A DNA stretch of 37,108 nucleotides from Vitreoscilla sp. GTDB lineage: Bacteria > Pseudomonadota > Gammaproteobacteria > Burkholderiales > Burkholderiaceae_C. A model generated the notes under the pieces. That model worked only from the letters and a program-made list of their open reading frames with translations, searched no databases and was not told where the DNA came from. The DNA lies in NCBI GenBank assembly GCA_018780145.1, contig JADMKA010000273.1, forward strand, positions 1-37,108, written 5' to 3'. Shown here one piece after another: positions 7,778 through 17,173 of this stretch; position 1 is the stretch's first letter, and each line of letters begins with the position of its first letter. Both the position numbers and the translations under genes were made by a program.

Positions 7778-8266
7778 ATGCCATCCAAAGCCCCAGCCCC
7801 CACAGCGACCGTGAGTACACGTCTGCTGGCCCTGGGGCAGCAAATTCGCCAGCACCGTAAAGGCCTGCACGTCAGCGCCACCACCGCCGCCCAGGCGGCC
7901 GGCATGTCACGCGTGACCCTGCACCGGATCGAAAACGGAGAAGCCTCGGTCACGATCGGTGCCTACATGAATGCAGCAGTTGCTCTGGGGCTCGATCTGG
8001 GCCTGCAACCCGATGCCCGGGCGGTGACGGGTCCGCCACCGGACAGAAAGGGCTGGATTCCCGCCCGCATCCGGCTGTCCGACTACCCCCAGCTCAAGCG
8101 GCTGGCCTGGCAGGTCACAGGTACCGACCAGCTCACGCCTGCGGAGGCGCTTGGCATCTACGAGCGCAATGCGCGGCACCTCGACCTCGAAACCCTGGAC
8201 CCGAGCGAGCAGGGCCTGATCGACTCGCTGCGGCTGGCACTGGGCCAGGGCGCACCCAGTGTTTGA
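7778..8266 (+). CDS. XRE-family HTH regulator, probable antitoxin
   Basis: 162-residue protein. The N-terminal half is a Cro/C1 helix-turn-helix (LGQQIRQHRKGLHVSATTAAQAAGMSRVTLHRIENGEASVTIGAYM). The C-terminal half (SDYPQLKRLAWQVTGTDQLTPAEALGIYERNARHL and a final LALGQGAPSV) looks like a separate small domain that could bind the partner. The ATG at 7778 is preceded by GGGTGG and gives the start MPSKAPAP; in-frame ATGs at 7757 and 7769 fall in the proposed operator. The next gene starts inside this one (GTG at 8259, stop at 8266), so the two are translated together. Antitoxin role is inferred from the pairing. Confidence 0.82.
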   Translation: MPSKAPAPTATVSTRLLALGQQIRQHRKGLHVSATTAAQAAGMSRVTLHRIENGEASVTIGAYMNAAVALGLDLGLQPDARAVTGPPPDRKGWIPARIRLSDYPQLKRLAWQVTGTDQLTPAEALGIYERNARHLDLETLDPSEQGLIDSLRLALGQGAPSV

Positions 8267-8975
8267 GCGGCCGCACCACCAACGCATTGCCAGGGTGCTC
8301 GAGGCGCTCGATGCTGCGCTGCTCCGCGACCAGGGTTGCCTGTTCGGTGGCGGCACGGCGATGGCCTTGCGCGGCGGCGAATACCGTGAATCGGTGGACA
8401 TCGACTTCCTCGTCTCCGAGGTCGGCGGCTGTCGGCAGCTTCGCCAGTTGCTGACGGGCCCCCAAGGAATCAACGCGGTGGTCCGCGCAGGCGCCTTGCT
8501 GCAGCAAGCGCGCGAGGTGCGGGCGGACCAGTACGGTATGCGGACAGCGCTCGCGGTCGACGGCCAGGAGATCAAGCTCGAGATCGTCCTGGAGGGGCGC
8601 ATCGTGCTGGAGCACCCCTCGGTCACCGATGTGGTCTGCGGAGTCGCGACCTTAACGCCGCTCGACATGGCCACCAGCAAGCTGCTGGCCAACTCGGACC
8701 GCTGGGCCGACGACGGCGTGTTCAGCCGCGATCTGATCGACCTGGCGATGCTGTCACCGAAGCTGCCTTTGCTCCGGCGCGCCGTCGAGAAGGCCCGAGG
8801 GTCGTATGGCGACACGGTGCTGCGGGACCTCGCCAAGGCCATCCAACAGCTGAAAGACCGTGCAGGCCGCCTGGAGCGTTGCATGCAGGCCCTGGACATG
8901 CGGATGCCGAAGGCGGTCCTCTGGGAACGGATCCGGGCCGTGGAGCGGTCCCTGCCAAGACTCCTTTCAGCCTAG
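8259..8975 (+). CDS. AbiEii/AbiGii-type nucleotidyltransferase, probable toxin
   Basis: 238-residue protein of the nucleotidyl-transferase AbiEii (MenT-like) group. The catalytic pattern is visible as FGGGTAMAL (about 29-37) followed by ESVDIDFLV with Asp47 and Asp49; later LDMATSKLLANSDRW and RDLIDLAML fit the family's helical part. In characterised relatives the enzyme adds nucleotides to an acceptor, tRNA in MenT systems, and halts growth unless neutralised. AbiE proper is paired with an AbiEi antitoxin; here the partner is an XRE regulator overlapping by 8 bp. The GTG start is weakly supported by a ribosome-binding site, consistent with coupling. Confidence 0.82.
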   Translation: MFERPHHQRIARVLEALDAALLRDQGCLFGGGTAMALRGGEYRESVDIDFLVSEVGGCRQLRQLLTGPQGINAVVRAGALLQQAREVRADQYGMRTALAVDGQEIKLEIVLEGRIVLEHPSVTDVVCGVATLTPLDMATSKLLANSDRWADDGVFSRDLIDLAMLSPKLPLLRRAVEKARGSYGDTVLRDLAKAIQQLKDRAGRLERCMQALDMRMPKAVLWERIRAVERSLPRLLSA

Positions 8976-8977
8976 GT

Positions 8978-8995
8978 TGGGGCATCATCACCCCA
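8978..8995. terminator. Hairpin between the toxin stop and the next start
   Basis: TGGGG (8978-8982) and CCCCA (8991-8995) enclose CATCATCA. The stem begins three bases after the toxin stop and ends one base before the ATG of the ABC ATPase. It has no T-tract. It could be a weak terminator for the toxin pair or could limit initiation of the ATPase, which has no clear ribosome-binding site. Confidence 0.3.
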
Positions 8996-8996
8996 C

Positions 8997-9640
<644 letters not shown>

Positions 9641-9644
<4 letters not shown>

Positions 9645-12157
9645 ACCGACGGCTCGCGGCCAGCCTGCTGCGGCGCGAGTGGCGGCACCACCCGTGGCGC
9701 CACGGCATCGCGCTGCTGGCGGTGGCGTTGGGTGTGGCGTTGGCCTGGTCGGTGCACCTGATCAACCAGTCGGCGCTGGCCGAATTCTCGGCCGCCGTGC
9801 GCTCGGCCAACGGCGAGCCGGATCTGGTGCTGCGTGGCCAGGGCACCGGCTTCGACGAACGGCTCTACGAGCGGGTGGCCACCGACGCGTCGGTGGCGCT
9901 GGCCAGCCCGGTGGTCGAGATCGACACCTACGCTCCGGCCGCACCAGGCAGCGACGCGCGCCGCGTGGCCCTGCGCGTGCTGGGCATCGACGCGCTGCAG
10001 GCCGCGCCGCTGGCGGCGAGCCTGTTCCCGCGCCCGGCCGAGGGCCAACCGCGGCTGGTCTTCCTGGATCCCGACGCGGTGTTCCTCAACGCTGCCGCAC
10101 GCGAGCGCACCGGCGTGGCCGATGGGGCGCTGCTGGCGCTGCAGAACGGCCCCGCCTGGCAGCGCCTGGCCGTGGCCGGCAGCGTGGCGGCTGGCGGGCC
10201 GCCGCTGGTGGTGATGGACATCGCCGGCGCGCAGACGCACTTCGGCTGGGCCGGCCGGCTCTCGCGCATCGACCTGCGCCTGCAGCCCGGCACCGACCGC
10301 GCCGCGCTGCTGGCGCGCCTGGCGCTGCCCCCCGAGGTGGTGGCGGTGGGCCCGGACGAAGGCGAGCAGCGCGTCTCCAACCTGTCTCGCGCCTACCGCG
10401 TGAACCTCACGGTGCTGGCGCTGGTGGCCTTGTTCGTCGGCGCCTTCCTGGTGTTCTCGGTGGTCTCGCTGTCGGTGGCGCAGCGCACGCCCAGCTTCGC
10501 CCTGCTGGGCGTGCTGGGCCTGTCGGCGCGCGAGCGGCGCGTGCTGGTGCTGACCGAATGCGCCGTGCTCGGCGCCGCCGGTAGCGCGCTGGGCCTGGCG
10601 ATGGGCTACGGCATGGCGGCCGCGGCCTTGCGCTGGCTGGCGGGGGATCTCGGCGGTGGCTACTTTCCGGGCATCGCCCCGGCGGTGCAGTTCACCTGGG
10701 TGGGTGCGCTGGGCTTCGCGGCGCTGGGCACCGCCTCGGCGCTGGTGGGCGGGTGGTGGCCGGCCCTGCAGGCCGAGCGGCTGTCGCCGGCGATGGCGCT
10801 CAAGGGCCTGGGCGATCCGCATGCGCAACCCCCGGTCGCCTGGCCCGGGGTGATGCTCCTGGGTGCCGGCGGCGCGCTGGCGTTGGCCCCCCCGGTGTTC
10901 GGCCTGCCGCTGCCGGCCTACGCGTCGGTGGCGGCCCTGCTGTTCGGTGGCGTGGCGCTGGTGCCGGCGGTCGTGCACGGCCTGCTGGCGCTGGTGCCCG
11001 CCCCGCGCTCGGCCCTGGCGCTGCTGGCCGTTCAACGTGCGCGCTTCCAGCGCCGCACCGCTACCGCGGCGGTCGCCGGGGTGGTGGCCAGCCTGGCGCT
11101 GAGCGTGGCGCTGACCGTCATGGTCACCAGCTTCCGCCAGGGCGTGGCCACCTGGCTGGACAGCGTGCTGCCGGCCGACCTGTATGCCCGCAGCGCGGGC
11201 AGCGGCAGCCTGGCCGACCAGGCCTGGCTGGACCCGGCCACCGTGCAGGCCGCCGCCCGGCTGCCCGGCGTGCTGCGGGTGCAGGCGGCACGCCAACGCG
11301 CGCTGCACCTGGCGCCGGGCCGGCCCGCGGTGGCGCTGATCGCGCGGCCGTTGGCGGCACCCGAGCAGGCCCTGCCGCTGGTATCGCCGGCGCGCACGGC
11401 CCAGCCGGGCGAGGTGGGCATCTACGTCAGCGAGGCGGTGGTGGCGCTCTATGGCGCCGGGCCGGGCACGTTGTTGGCACTGCCGATCGGCGAGCCGCCG
11501 GTGCAGGCCCGCGTGCTGGGCGTCTGGCGCGACTACGCACGCCAGTTCGGCGCCATCGCGATGGCCGACACCGACTACCGCCGCCTCACCGGCGACACCC
11601 GCATCAACGACCTGGCGCTGTGGCTCGCCCCCGGGGCCCAGGTGGCCGAGGTGCAGGCGGGCCTGCGCGCCCTGCTGCCCGACCCCGGCATGCTCGAGTT
11701 CGCCGCCACCACCGAGCTGCGCGTGATGTCGCTGCGCATCTTCGACCGCAGCTTCGCCGTCACCTATTACCTGCAGGCAGTGGCCATCGCCATCGGGCTG
11801 GTGGGCATCGCCGCCAGCCTGGCGGCCCAGGTGCTGGCGCGGCGCAAGGAGTTCGGCCTGCTCGCCCATCTGGGGCTGACACGCGGCCAGGTGATCGGTG
11901 TGGTGGCGGGCGAAGGCGCGGCCTGGATGGCCGCCGGCACGCTGGTGGGGCTGGCCCTGGGGCTGCTGGTCAGCATGGTGCTGGTGTTCGTGGTCAACCC
12001 GCAGAGCTTCCACTGGACCATGGAGCTGGTGCTGCCCTGGGGCCGGCTGGCGGCGCTGTGCGCAGCGGTCTGGCTGGCCGGGGTGGGCACGGCCGCGTTC
12101 AGTGCGCGCAGCGCCGCGGGGCGATCCGCCGTGCTGTCGGTGAAGGAAGATTGGTGA
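9641..12157 (+). CDS. FtsX-like ABC transporter permease (AttG/YbbP-like)
   Basis: 838-residue integral membrane protein. It has an N-terminal anchor (GIALLAVALGVALAWSVHLI), a long periplasmic domain, helices around residues 250-400 in two groups, a second anchor near 480 (AVAGVVASLALSVALTVMVT), a second periplasmic domain, and three C-terminal helices. This is the duplicated FtsX/MacB layout of YbbP-type proteins. The repeated permease signatures are VFSVVSLSVAQRTPSFALLGVLGLSARER in the first half and AAQVLARRKEFGLLAHLGLTRGQV in the second. Start GTG at 9641 overlaps the ATPase stop. Substrate is unknown; the AttH-like partner downstream suggests a lipid or hydrophobic molecule. Confidence 0.9.
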
Positions 12158-12167
12158 AGGCGAGCTT

Positions 12168-13229
12168 ATGAGGCGCCGCGCGCTCCTGCTGGCCGGCCTG
12201 CCGCTCGGTGCGCGGGCGCAGATCCGCCGCGGCCGGGTCCTGAGCTTCCCGCGCGACCACGGCGCGCACCCCGAGGCCCGCACCGAGTGGTGGTACGCCA
12301 CCGGCTGGCTGGGGCCGAACGATGCGCCGCGGCTGGGCTTCCAGCTCACCTTCTTCCGCAGCCGCACCGGGCTGGCGGAGGGCAGCGCCAGCCGCTTTGC
12401 CGCCCGGCAGCTGCTGTTCGCCCACGCCGCGGTCACCGACCTGGGTGCCAAGCGCCACCATCATGCGCAACGCATCGCACGCTGGTCCGGTGACGAGACC
12501 GCCCCGCTCGCGCGCGCGTCGATCACAGACACCGATGTGCACCTGGGTGGCTGGTCGCTCCGGCGCGAGGGCGATGCCTGCATCGCCCGCCTGCCGGCCG
12601 ATGGCTTCGCGCTCGACCTGCGGCTGCAAGCCACCCAGCCCCTGCTGTTGCAAGGCGAGGCCGGCTACTCACGCAAGGGGCCCGAACCCCACCAGGCCAG
12701 CCACTACACCAGCGAGCCGCAACTCGCCGTGAGCGGCGCCGTGACGCTGGCCGGCCAACGCGTCGCCGAGCCCGGCCGCGCCTGGCTGGACCACGAATGG
12801 AGCGACGAGTACCTGGCCCCCGAGGCCGTGGGTTGGGACTGGATCGGCTTCAACCTGTTCGACGGCAGCGCGCTCACCGCCTTCCGCCTGCGCCGCGCCG
12901 ACGGCTCGGTGCTGTGGGCCGGCGGCAGCCACCGCGTGGCCGGGACGGCGAGCCGCTCGTTTGCTGCCAGCGAGGTCCGCTTCACGCCCGGCCGCACCTG
13001 GGCCAGCCCATCCTCGCAGGCCCGCTACCCGGTGGCATGGCAGGTGGACACACCCGCCGGCCGATTCGAGGTGCGCGCCCTGCTGGACGCGCAGGAGCTG
13101 GACAGCCGCGGCAGCACCGGGGCGATCTACTGGGAAGGGCTTTCCGAGCTGGTGGACGCGCAGGGGCGCCGCATCGGGCTGGGCTATCTGGAGATGACCG
13201 GGTATGCGAGCCGGCTGCTGATGCGGTAG
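12168..13229 (+). CDS. AttH/CrtC-type lipocalin-like secreted protein
   Basis: 353-residue protein of the CrtC/AttH family (often labelled carotenoid 1,2-hydratase). The N-terminus MRRRALLLAGLPLGARAQI has a basic start and a short hydrophobic run, a likely export signal. Family signatures: RTEWWYATGWL, FGFQLTFFR-like GFQLTFFRSRTG, AHAAVTDL, ASHYTSEPQLAVSG, RAWLDHEWSDEYL, GWDWIGFNLFDG. Because it follows an ABC ATPase and permease at 10 bp, it is better read as a periplasmic partner of that transporter than as a carotenoid enzyme; no carotenoid genes are nearby. ATG at 12168 follows GAAGG. Confidence 0.88.
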   Translation: MRRRALLLAGLPLGARAQIRRGRVLSFPRDHGAHPEARTEWWYATGWLGPNDAPRLGFQLTFFRSRTGLAEGSASRFAARQLLFAHAAVTDLGAKRHHHAQRIARWSGDETAPLARASITDTDVHLGGWSLRREGDACIARLPADGFALDLRLQATQPLLLQGEAGYSRKGPEPHQASHYTSEPQLAVSGAVTLAGQRVAEPGRAWLDHEWSDEYLAPEAVGWDWIGFNLFDGSALTAFRLRRADGSVLWAGGSHRVAGTASRSFAASEVRFTPGRTWASPSSQARYPVAWQVDTPAGRFEVRALLDAQELDSRGSTGAIYWEGLSELVDAQGRRIGLGYLEMTGYASRLLMR

Positions 13230-13276
13230 AACCGCGTTCAGCCCGCACCTTCCGCCACCGCCCTGGAGAACCCTGC

Positions 13277-15040
13277 ATGAGCCTGGCCCACCTGCTGCTG
13301 CGGCAGGCCCGCGAGAACCCGTCGCGGCCTGCCATCCACGAAGGCACGGCCGTGCATGCCACGCATGGCCAGTGGGCCGCGCGCAGTGCCGGCCTGGCGA
13401 AGCGCCTGCGTGCCGCCGGCCTGCAGCCCGGCGACCGCGTGCTGCTGTTCCTGCGCAACCATCCCCGCACCCTGGAGCTCCTGTGGGGCGCCTGGTGGGC
13501 CGGCCTGGTCGTCGTGCCGGTCAACGCCAAGCTACACCCGCGCGAGACCGAGTGGATCATCGACAACGCGCAGGCGCGTTGGGGCTTCGTCTCGCACGAT
13601 GTCGCGCCGGAGCCGCTCACCGGGCTGGAACGCCAGGTCGAGATCGACTCGCTGGACGCCGACGCCCTGCTGGCGCCGGTCGACGACCTGCTGGCGGTTC
13701 CTGTCACCGAGCGTCGGGCCGACGACCTGGCCTGGCTGTTCTACACCAGCGGCACCACCGGCCGGCCCAAGGGCGTGATGATCACGCACCGCAACCTGAT
13801 GACGATGGGCCTGGCCTACTTCGTCGATGTCGACGCCGTCACGGCGGCGGACGCCATCGTGTACAGCGCGCCGATGTCGCACGGCGCCGGCCTCTATGCG
13901 ATCCCGCACCTGATGGCCGGCGCGCGCCACGTGGTGCCGGCATCGGGTGGGGTGGATCCCGCCGAGCTGTTCGAGCTGGGCTGGCGGCTGGGGCCGCTGT
14001 CCACCTTCGCCGCGCCCACCATCGTCAAGCGGCTGGTGGACCATGCCGAGCAGGCCGGGCTGGGCGAGGCCGACTCGGCGCGTGCCTTCAAGACCATCGT
14101 CTACGGCGGCGCGCCGATGTACGTGGCCGACATCCAGCGTGCGCTGCGCGTGATGGGCCCGCGCTTCGTGCAGATCTATGGGCAGGGCGAGACGCCGATG
14201 ATCGGCACGGCGCTGTCGCGCCGGCACCTGGCCGACAGCGGGCACCCGCGTCACCTCGAACGCATCGCGTCGGTGGGCGTGGCACAGACGCCGGTGCAAC
14301 TGCGCATCGCCGACGCCGAAGGCCGTGAGCTGCCGCTCGGCGCGGTGGGCGAGGTGCTGGTGCGTGGCGACAGCGTGATGGCGGGCTACTGGCGCCACCC
14401 GGAGGCCACCGCCGCCGCCCTGCGCGACGGCTGGCTGTTCACCGGGGACCTCGGCTGCCTGGACGCCGAGGGCTTCCTGACCCTGAAGGACCGCAGCAAG
14501 GACCTGCTGATCAGTGGCGGCTCGAACATCTATCCACGCGAGGTGGAGGAGGTGCTGCTGACCGCCCCCGGCGTGGCCGAGGCGGCCGTGGTCGGCGCGC
14601 CGGATCCCGAGTGGGGCGAGGTGGTGGTGGCCTTCGTGGTGGCCGCGCCCGGCGCCGAGGTGACCGCAGCCCAGCTCGACGCGCACTGCCTGGACCGGAT
14701 GGCGCGCTTCAAGCGGCCCAAGCGCTACGTGATGGTCGGCGAGTTGCCGAAGAACCACTACGGCAAAGTGCTGAAGACCGAACTGCGCCAGCGGCTGGCA
14801 CCCGGCGGCAGCGAGTGCCCGCCGTTTGGCGGCACCAACGCGTCAACCGTCCTTGCCGTCGAGGCGCGCGCCCAACAGCCACGGCGTGAAGACCACGAGG
14901 TACAGGCCGAACGCGGCGCTCCAGGCGGCGGCTGCGGCGATCAACGAGATCACCAGGGCCTCGGGTGCCAGCAGCGGCAGCAGCACGCGCAACGCGGCTG
15001 CCACCATCACCAGGCCATAGGCCCAGATTTCTGGGCGTGA
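13277..15040 (+). CDS. Acyl-CoA synthetase (AMP-forming) with abnormal C-terminal extension
   Basis: ANL-superfamily ligase that activates a carboxylic acid as acyl-AMP and then acyl-CoA. Motifs: P-loop YTSGTTGRPKGV, IYGQGET, GWLFTGDLG, KDRSKDLLISGGSNIYPREVE, and the C-terminal lysine motif PKNHYGKVLKTELRQRL. The family normally ends about there. Here the frame continues for some 75 codons to 15040, running 198 bp antisense into nnrS and giving a Gln/His-rich tail of low plausibility. Codon 514 is TGC at 14816-14818, after ...PGGSE; a TGA there would give a normal end, so stop-codon loss is inferred. ATG at 13277 has TGGAG eight bases upstream. Substrate is not identifiable. Confidence 0.88.
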   Translation: MSLAHLLLRQARENPSRPAIHEGTAVHATHGQWAARSAGLAKRLRAAGLQPGDRVLLFLRNHPRTLELLWGAWWAGLVVVPVNAKLHPRETEWIIDNAQARWGFVSHDVAPEPLTGLERQVEIDSLDADALLAPVDDLLAVPVTERRADDLAWLFYTSGTTGRPKGVMITHRNLMTMGLAYFVDVDAVTAADAIVYSAPMSHGAGLYAIPHLMAGARHVVPASGGVDPAELFELGWRLGPLSTFAAPTIVKRLVDHAEQAGLGEADSARAFKTIVYGGAPMYVADIQRALRVMGPRFVQIYGQGETPMIGTALSRRHLADSGHPRHLERIASVGVAQTPVQLRIADAEGRELPLGAVGEVLVRGDSVMAGYWRHPEATAAALRDGWLFTGDLGCLDAEGFLTLKDRSKDLLISGGSNIYPREVEEVLLTAPGVAEAAVVGAPDPEWGEVVVAFVVAAPGAEVTAAQLDAHCLDRMARFKRPKRYVMVGELPKNHYGKVLKTELRQRLAPGGSECPPFGGTNASTVLAVEARAQQPRREDHEVQAERGAPGGGCGDQRDHQGLGCQQRQQHAQRGCHHHQAIGPDFWA

Positions 15041-16042
15041 GGCCTTCAACGGCCGGCCGGTGTGGCCGCGCGCCGTGCGGGTGACCATGCCGATGATCAA
15101 GCCACCGGTGGCGCCCACGGCGAGGGCATGCACGCCGGCCGACGGGCTGACCACACCGAACGGAGCCAAGGCCAGCAGGGCCAGGCCGGCCGGCAGCCAG
15201 GCGTACGCGGCATGGAGGATCCAGAGGATCGGGCGGCCGCGGGTGCGCAGGGGCTTCCAGTGCCACAGGCGTGCGGCGTGCAGGGCAGCGGCGGCCGCGA
15301 AGGCCGCGCCAGTGACCGGGCCGGCCGGCCACAGGACCCACAGGGCCAGGGCCAGGGCGGTGCCGGCCAGGGCGGCGATCTCCAGGGCCCTGGGCACCTG
15401 CAGGCGCACGCCCGGCAAGGCCGCCATCGTGAAGGCCGGGATCACCCGCCCGGCGATCACGCACTCGATCATCACGATCAGCGCCAGGCCGGCGTGCAAG
15501 GCCCGCACCGGGGGGAAGCCGAGCACGCCAGCCACGGCCAGGTGGAAGGCGCCGTTGGCCAGCGACAGCAGCACCAGGATCAGGCCGATGGGCAGGTTGC
15601 GCCGGTTGCCTGCACGCCAGAGCAGCCCGACGAAGAGGGCCGCGACGACAGGCAACAGCAGCAGATCCAGCAGCGCGTAGAGACCGTAGGGCGCCAGCAC
15701 GCCGGCCAGCCGTGCGGCCAGCCACAAGCCCGCGAGCGCGGCCAGCGAAGCGCCGCGCGGCGTGGCCAGGCCCGTCCAGGCCTGGCCGGCGGTCAACAGG
15801 AAGCCGACGATCACCGCCACCGCGAACCCGAACAGCATCTCGTGGGCATGCCAGAGCATGGGCGGCAGCGCCAACGGCACCGACACCGCCCCCAGCAGCA
15901 GTGCCACCCACAGCGGCACGGCCAGCAGCGCAAACGCCGCCGCCCCCAGGTAAAAGGGCCGGAAGCCGAGCCGCAGCAGGGGCCAACCGCGCGGCGCGGG
16001 TGCACGGGCCGCCGCGGTGGGGGTGAGAAGGGGGAGCGCCAT
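14843..16042 (-). CDS. nnrS: NnrS family membrane protein
   Basis: 399-residue polytopic protein with about 12 hydrophobic helices. The NnrS pattern is visible: LRLGFRPFYLGAAAFALLAVPLW, MLWHAHEMLFGFAVAVIVGFLLTAGQ, NRRNLPIGL, GRVIPAFT, HALAVGATGGLIIGMVTRTARGHTGR. NnrS is a haem/copper membrane protein that protects cells during nitric oxide stress and is part of NsrR/NnrR regulons. The ATG at 16042 (MALPLL) is preferred; the in-frame ATG at 16075 lies inside the NsrR box, so translation from there would need transcription to start upstream of the operator. The 3' end is overlapped by the extended acyl-CoA synthetase frame. Confidence 0.93.
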   Translation of the reverse strand: MALPLLTPTAAARAPAPRGWPLLRLGFRPFYLGAAAFALLAVPLWVALLLGAVSVPLALPPMLWHAHEMLFGFAVAVIVGFLLTAGQAWTGLATPRGASLAALAGLWLAARLAGVLAPYGLYALLDLLLLPVVAALFVGLLWRAGNRRNLPIGLILVLLSLANGAFHLAVAGVLGFPPVRALHAGLALIVMIECVIAGRVIPAFTMAALPGVRLQVPRALEIAALAGTALALALWVLWPAGPVTGAAFAAAAALHAARLWHWKPLRTRGRPILWILHAAYAWLPAGLALLALAPFGVVSPSAGVHALAVGATGGLIIGMVTRTARGHTGRPLKASRPEIWAYGLVMVAAALRVLLPLLAPEALVISLIAAAAAWSAAFGLYLVVFTPWLLGARLDGKDG

Positions 16043-16055
16043 CGCTGGATTCCAA

Positions 16056-16078
16056 AAGATGCAGAGTTGGTACATCTT
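16056..16078. promoter_or_regulatory. NsrR operator upstream of nnrS
   Basis: AAGATGCA (16056-16063) and TACATCTT (16071-16078) form an inverted repeat with 7 bp between, matching the known NsrR box (AAGATGCA-N7-TGCATCTT) in 15 of 16 arm bases. It lies 14 bp before the nnrS ATG. Repression by NsrR, relieved by NO, is inferred from the site and from the adjacent nsrR gene. Confidence 0.8.
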
Positions 16079-16096
16079 AGTGACCGCCCGCCTTTA

Positions 16097-16119
16097 AAGC
16101 AATACACTGAATGCATCTT
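16097..16119. promoter_or_regulatory. Degenerate second NsrR box upstream of nsrR
   Basis: The right arm TGCATCTT (16112-16119) is a perfect NsrR half-site 11 bp before the nsrR ATG; the left arm (AAGCAATA, 16097-16104) is poorly conserved. This would allow weak autoregulation. The centres of the two boxes are about 41 bp apart. Confidence 0.5.
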
Positions 16120-16130
16120 CAAGGCGATCC

Positions 16131-16604
16131 ATGCGGCTTTCCGAATACACCGACTACACGCTGCGCGTGCTGATGTACTGCGCGGCGCGCCCGCAGGAGC
16201 TGGTCACCATTGGCGAGCTGGCCGAGCACCACGGCGTGTCGAAGAACCACCTGATGAAGGTGGTGAACGACCTGGCGCGCCAGGGCCTGATCGAGACCAC
16301 ACGCGGGCGCGGCGGCGGGCTGCGCCTGATGAAGGACCCGGCGGAGATCCGCATCGGCGACGTGGTGCGCGCTTCCGAGACCGACTTCCGGCTCGTCGAA
16401 TGCTTCGACGCGCGCACCAACGCCTGCAGCCTGACGCCCAGTTGCCGGCTGAAGCACCTCTTCAACCATGCCTTGCAGGCCTACTTCGAGGCACTCGACG
16501 CAGCGACGCTGGCCGATGTCGCCAGCCCCCCGCCGGGCACGGCGAAGCGCAGCCGGCCCGCCACGGTCGCATTGCCCGCACCGACCCGCAGGGCCGCCCG
16601 ATGA
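16131..16604 (+). CDS. nsrR: Nitric-oxide-sensing Rrf2-family repressor NsrR
   Basis: 157-residue Rrf2-family regulator. The start MRLSEYTDYTLRVLMYCA and the winged helix (VTIGELAEHHGVSKNHLMKVVNDLARQGLIETTRGRGGGL) are typical. Three cysteines, C91, C99 and C105 (ECFDARTNACSLTPSC), are placed as the Fe-S cluster ligands of NsrR. NO damages the cluster and releases DNA. It is divergent from nnrS across two NsrR-like boxes and overlaps the hemerythrin gene by ATGA. The C-terminal 30 residues are Ala/Pro/Arg-rich and probably disordered. Confidence 0.92.
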   Translation: MRLSEYTDYTLRVLMYCAARPQELVTIGELAEHHGVSKNHLMKVVNDLARQGLIETTRGRGGGLRLMKDPAEIRIGDVVRASETDFRLVECFDARTNACSLTPSCRLKHLFNHALQAYFEALDAATLADVASPPPGTAKRSRPATVALPAPTRRAAR

Positions 16605-17173
16605 GCAACAGCCTGCCCGGCCACTCGGCCCCGGCCGTCGGCTTCGAGGTGCCGCTGGAGATGCTGGCGGCCTGCCATGGCCGCGTGCAGGCCCAGTGCG
16701 CGACGCTGCTTCGTCTGGTGCCCCACCTGGCGGCGCACGGTGCCGACCGCCCCGCGCAGGAAGCCGCCACGGCCGTGATGCGCTACTTCGACACCGCGGC
16801 GCGCCACCACCATGAAGACGAAGAGCTCGATCTGTTCCCGGCGCTGCTCGAATCGATGGCCGGCTCGGATGCCGTCTGTCTGCGTGAGCTGACCGCCGCG
16901 CTGTGCGCCGACCACCGCGCGCTCGAAGCCCGTTGGGGTGAGCTGCGCCAGGTTCTGTCGGCGCTGGCCGAGGGCCGCAGCACGATGCTGGCCGAGGAGA
17001 TGGTGCAGGGTTTCGTGGGTCTCTACGAGGCCCACATCGCCCGCGAGGAGGCCGAGCTGCTGCCGATGGCCGCACGCCTGCTGAGCGACGCGGAACTCGA
17101 CCGGGTCGGCCTGGCCATGCGGGCGCGACGCGGCCTGGCTCAGCCGAGCGCCGGGCCGCCCCAAGCCGGCTGA
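16601..17173 (+). CDS. Hemerythrin-domain protein in the NsrR operon
   Basis: 190-residue protein with a hemerythrin HHE fold. Metal-binding residues are visible as ACHGRVQ, ARHHHEDEELDLFP, ADHRALE and AHIAREEAELLP. It is translationally coupled to nsrR (ATGA at 16601-16604). By context it belongs to the NO response, as with the di-iron repair protein YtfE or NO-binding hemerythrins, though the N-terminal Cys domain of YtfE is absent. The C-terminal residues (QPSAGPPQAG) are encoded by the left end of a structured repeat, so the tail may be a recent addition. Confidence 0.88.
   Translation: MSNSLPGHSAPAVGFEVPLEMLAACHGRVQAQCATLLRLVPHLAAHGADRPAQEAATAVMRYFDTAARHHHEDEELDLFPALLESMAGSDAVCLRELTAALCADHRALEARWGELRQVLSALAEGRSTMLAEEMVQGFVGLYEAHIAREEAELLPMAARLLSDAELDRVGLAMRARRGLAQPSAGPPQAG

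Noticed and set aside
12168-13229. Carotenoid 1,2-hydratase (CrtC) and a carotenoid pathway
   Set aside because: The protein belongs to the broad CrtC/AttH family, but its neighbours are transporter genes and no crt genes are present.
15062-17173. 703-residue plus-strand open frame across nnrS and nsrR
   Set aside because: Only its final part is real: the hemerythrin in the same frame from 16601. The rest is antisense to nnrS and off-frame to nsrR.
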